Origin: Nonomuraea purpurea
Lineage (GTDB): Bacteria > Actinomycetota > Actinomycetes > Streptosporangiales > Streptosporangiaceae
Length of the DNA: 64,000 nucleotides
NCBI RefSeq assembly: GCF_042650645.1
Contig: NZ_JBHSBI010000014.1
Coordinates: 186,001 to 250,000, forward strand
Direction of reading: 5' to 3'
In this document: positions 60,657-64,000 of the stretch, piece by piece
Layout: every line of letters starts with the position of its first letter
Numbering within the stretch: the first letter of the stretch is position 1
Program-made: the position numbers and the translations under genes
The notes under the pieces: generated by a model
What the model was told of the DNA's origin: nothing
The model's database searches: none
Seen by the model: the letters and a program-made list of their open reading frames with translations, nothing else

Positions 60657-61295
60657 TCACTTCGGCAGCAGGTCGTAGGTTCTGATCGTCCCGAACGGCG
60701 GGCCGAGCGGGTCTGGTTTGAGGGCGATCGTCCGCAGGTGTCGGAAGCGTCCCGTGCTCATCAGGTACGGCTCCTCCAGCGGGTTGCCGTAGATCATCCG
60801 CACCCGGCGCGGGGCGCGGTCCACCGAGGCGATCAGGCGGTTCACGACCTCGCTGAAGATCCTGCCGCGGAACGGGTTGTTGAAGAACGCCACGCTCACG
60901 TCGTCGGGGATGGCGTAGTCGAGCACGTCGGAGGCGATCAGCTCGATCTCGCCGCAGCGCCGGCGCACCCGCATGTTCCTGACGTTCTGCCTGGCGATCT
61001 CGGTGAGCTCCTGCGACAACTCGACCCCGATGACCCTGCCGAACGGGTACTGGCTGGCCTGCACGATGACCCGGCCCATGCCGGAGCCGAAGTCCACGAA
61101 CACGTCGCGCTCGCTCACCTCGGTCTTGGGCAGCGCCTTGCGCAGCGCCCGCCAGTTGAGCGCGGCGTAGTAGACGCGGTCCTCGCCGTCGAGCCCGATG
61201 TCGGCCAGGTCGACGCGCTCGGCCGTGCGCACGCCGTACCTGCGTTCGTACAGGAGCTGGCCGACGTTGCGCCGCAACCACTTGTATGCACTCAT
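60657..61295 (-). CDS. Class I SAM-dependent methyltransferase
   Basis: A 212-residue methyltransferase. Motif I is VFVDFGSGMGRVIVQASQYP, followed by VIGVELSQELTEIARQNVRN and the catalytic-strand region VSVAFFNNPFRGRIF, whose NNPF is reminiscent of N-methyltransferase or DOT1-like signatures. The N-terminal AYKWLRRNVGQLLYERRYG is basic. It overlaps the upstream glycosyltransferase gene by 4 bp (ATGA), suggesting it modifies the same glycan or its lipid carrier; the substrate is unknown. Confidence 0.8.
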   Translation of the reverse strand: MSAYKWLRRNVGQLLYERRYGVRTAERVDLADIGLDGEDRVYYAALNWRALRKALPKTEVSERDVFVDFGSGMGRVIVQASQYPFGRVIGVELSQELTEIARQNVRNMRVRRRCGEIELIASDVLDYAIPDDVSVAFFNNPFRGRIFSEVVNRLIASVDRAPRRVRMIYGNPLEEPYLMSTGRFRHLRTIALKPDPLGPPFGTIRTYDLLPK

Positions 61296-62450
61296 GCGAT
61301 CACTTTCGCGTAGGCGGCGATGAGGGCTTTGCGGGATTCGTCCCAGGACAGCGGCCCGTGTACCCGCGCCTGGCCGAGCTCGCCCATCCTGCGTCGCTCG
61401 TCAGGATGGTCCAGCAGGTACGCGATCAGCTTCGCGAACTCCGCCTCGTCATTGGCCGGCGCGTACACGGCCGCCTCGCCCGCCGACACCCGCGCCTCGC
61501 GCAGTTCGAAGGAGACGATCGGCTTGGCCATGGCCATGTACTCCATGACCTTGTTCATCGTGGAGACGTCGTTGAGCGGGTTGAGCGGGTCGGGCGACAG
61601 GCACACGTCGGCCGTGGACAGGTAGCGCATCAGGTCCGCGTCCGGGATGCGCCCGGTGAACTCGACCCGGTCGGCCAGCCCGAGCTCCCGCGACAGCGCG
61701 ACCATCGCCTCGAACGTGTCGCCGCCCCCGACGAACACCGCGTGCCAGTCGTCGCGCGGCAGCTTCGCCAGCGCCCGCAGCGCGTAGTCGACGCCGTCCT
61801 GCGGCCCCATGACGCCGAGATAACACAGCAGGTATGGCTTGCCGCGTTTGACCGACTCGTCCGGCGGCACCTGGTGGAAGCGCTCGACCGCGGGCGCGCT
61901 GCGTACCACGAACACCTCGTCGGGACGCTTGCCGCCCCTGGTCAACGCGACCTGGCGATAGCTCTCGTTGGTCGCGATCACCACGTGCGCGGCCCGATAG
62001 GTGAGCCGCTCTAATCGGCACACGGCCCGGTAGAGCAGGTCCTCGCCCCGGTTGAACCGCGACAGGTACAGCTCGGGCACCAGGTCGTGCTGGTCGAAGA
62101 CGAATCGGGTGCCCCTGCGCCGCAGCCACCTGGCCACCAGGAAGAACAGGTCGGGCGGGTTGCATCCGTGCACCACGTGGACCGGTCCGATCTTCCTGGC
62201 CAGCCTGAAGGTGTGCCAGAGCGCGGAGCCGTACTCCTTGAGGTAGCCGAGCGGCCCGCCGGTGGCGGCCGTGAGCGGGTAGCGGTGGATCGCGATGCCG
62301 TCGATCACCGCCTCGGGCTCGGTGTCCTGTTTGGCCCCCTGCGGGCAGATGACGTGCACCTCCCAGCCCGCGTCGCGCAGGGTGACGCTCTCCTGCCACA
62401 CCCGCCGGTCCAGCGGCACGGAGAGGTTCTCGACGAGGATCAACGCACGT

Positions 62451-62461
<11 letters not shown>
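61292..62461 (-). CDS. Family 4 glycosyltransferase
   Basis: A 389-residue GT-B enzyme. N-terminal LILVENLSVPLDRRVWQESV with VHVICPQGAKQDTEPEAV, acceptor-domain HVVHGCNPPDLFFLVARWL, and the donor-site region VGGGDTFEAMVALSRELGLA, STADVCLSPDPLNPLNDVST and NKVMEYMAMAKPIVSFELRE (E-x7-E) are clear. A TTG start at 62461 overlaps the preceding dehydrogenase stop by 11 bp. Homologues often add the second sugar in surface polysaccharide repeat units. Confidence 0.92.
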
Positions 62462-63758
<1,297 letters not shown>

Positions 63759-63848
63759 GGTCCGGGCCCTCCCCCGTCGCGTCAGGAGCCGGGCCCAAGG
63801 CATTTGTCATGCCTAACCCGGCTCACCCTTGTTTGTTCGGTTGGAGCG

Positions 63849-64000
63849 TTACATTTTCTTGACCTTGCGTACGAGGTCCCGCAGGAGCCCCGAGCGTCTG
63901 GCTGTCGCGGCGAGCGAGTCACGGGCCCTGCGCAGGGCCAGCCGCGCCGGGCTGCGCGTGACCAGCCCCTGGCAGACGACGCTCTCGCCGGTCTTGGCCC
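63849..64000 (-). CDS. C-terminal end of a gene running off the window
   Basis: A partial frame (50 codons) with AKTGESVVCQGLVTRSPARL and the basic end RRSGLLRDLVRKVKKM before a TAA at 63849-63851. The frame stays open to base 64000, and codon use fits the region, so it is taken as a real gene cut by the window edge. The basic tail with few acidic residues suits a membrane-associated glycosyltransferase, but there is not enough to assign it. The 90-bp gap to the next gene shows no clear structure. Confidence 0.55.
   Translation of the reverse strand, partial: AKTGESVVCQGLVTRSPARLALRRARDSLAATARRSGLLRDLVRKVKKM

Overview
The window is high-GC, almost fully coding DNA with actinobacterial habits: many GTG and TTG starts, 4-bp ATGA/GTGA gene overlaps, a complete Nuo complex followed by a long-chain prenyl diphosphate synthase, DeoR- and GntR-type regulators, and a Ser/Thr kinase with one membrane helix. 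I infer a filamentous actinomycete, perhaps of the Streptosporangiales (Nonomuraea-like). No rRNA, tRNA, IS element or CRISPR array was recognised.

Region 1 (1-12778, + strand): the distal part of a respiratory NADH dehydrogenase operon, from the 3' end of nuoE through nuoF-nuoN, mostly overlapping or tightly spaced, then a trans-polyprenyl diphosphate synthase probably making the menaquinone side chain. A convergent RarD-like permease gene and msrA follow (12754-14482).

Region 2 (14499-21794): a DeoR-type repressor divergent from a six-gene carbohydrate operon: lipoprotein binding protein, two permeases, class II ketose-bisphosphate aldolase, an ADP-dependent-kinase-family sugar kinase and a type I mannose-6-phosphate isomerase. 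No ABC ATPase is encoded, so a shared MsiK-type ATPase is implied.

Region 3 (about 21800-23820): a gene graveyard. It holds the tail of a nucleotide-binding-like protein, a GNAT gene without its 5' end, a decayed msrA 3' end, an orphan small gene, and a wHTH-nucleotidyltransferase (MNT) gene fused out of frame to a HEPN-like partner.

Region 4 (24280-38021): accessory genes. These are an SGNH lipase, a carboxylesterase divergent from a GntR/TetR double-HTH regulator, a membrane Ser/Thr kinase, and a 4-kb segment bracketed by two directly repeated VOC genes. That segment carries a cis-prenyltransferase gene translationally coupled to a DUF2236 (Lcp/MpaB-like) oxygenase fused to EF-hands, the most unusual system seen here. 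Further on are small enzymes and an EamA exporter/GntR-FCD pair with a leaderless promoter overlapped by two abutting palindromes.

Region 5 (38292-64000, continuing beyond): a cell-surface polysaccharide cluster. It has an initiating phosphoglycosyltransferase, dTDP-rhamnose-type genes, a cassette of nucleotidyltransferase, C-methyltransferase, PIG-L deacetylase, epimerase, DUF4910 protein and a duplicated Cys-rich protein, a Wzx-type flippase, glycosyltransferases, two 2OG-Fe(II) oxygenase-like proteins, an acyltransferase, two minimal Wzz-like proteins, a Wzy/O-antigen-ligase-like polymerase, a beta-helix lipoprotein and a nucleotide-sugar dehydrogenase.
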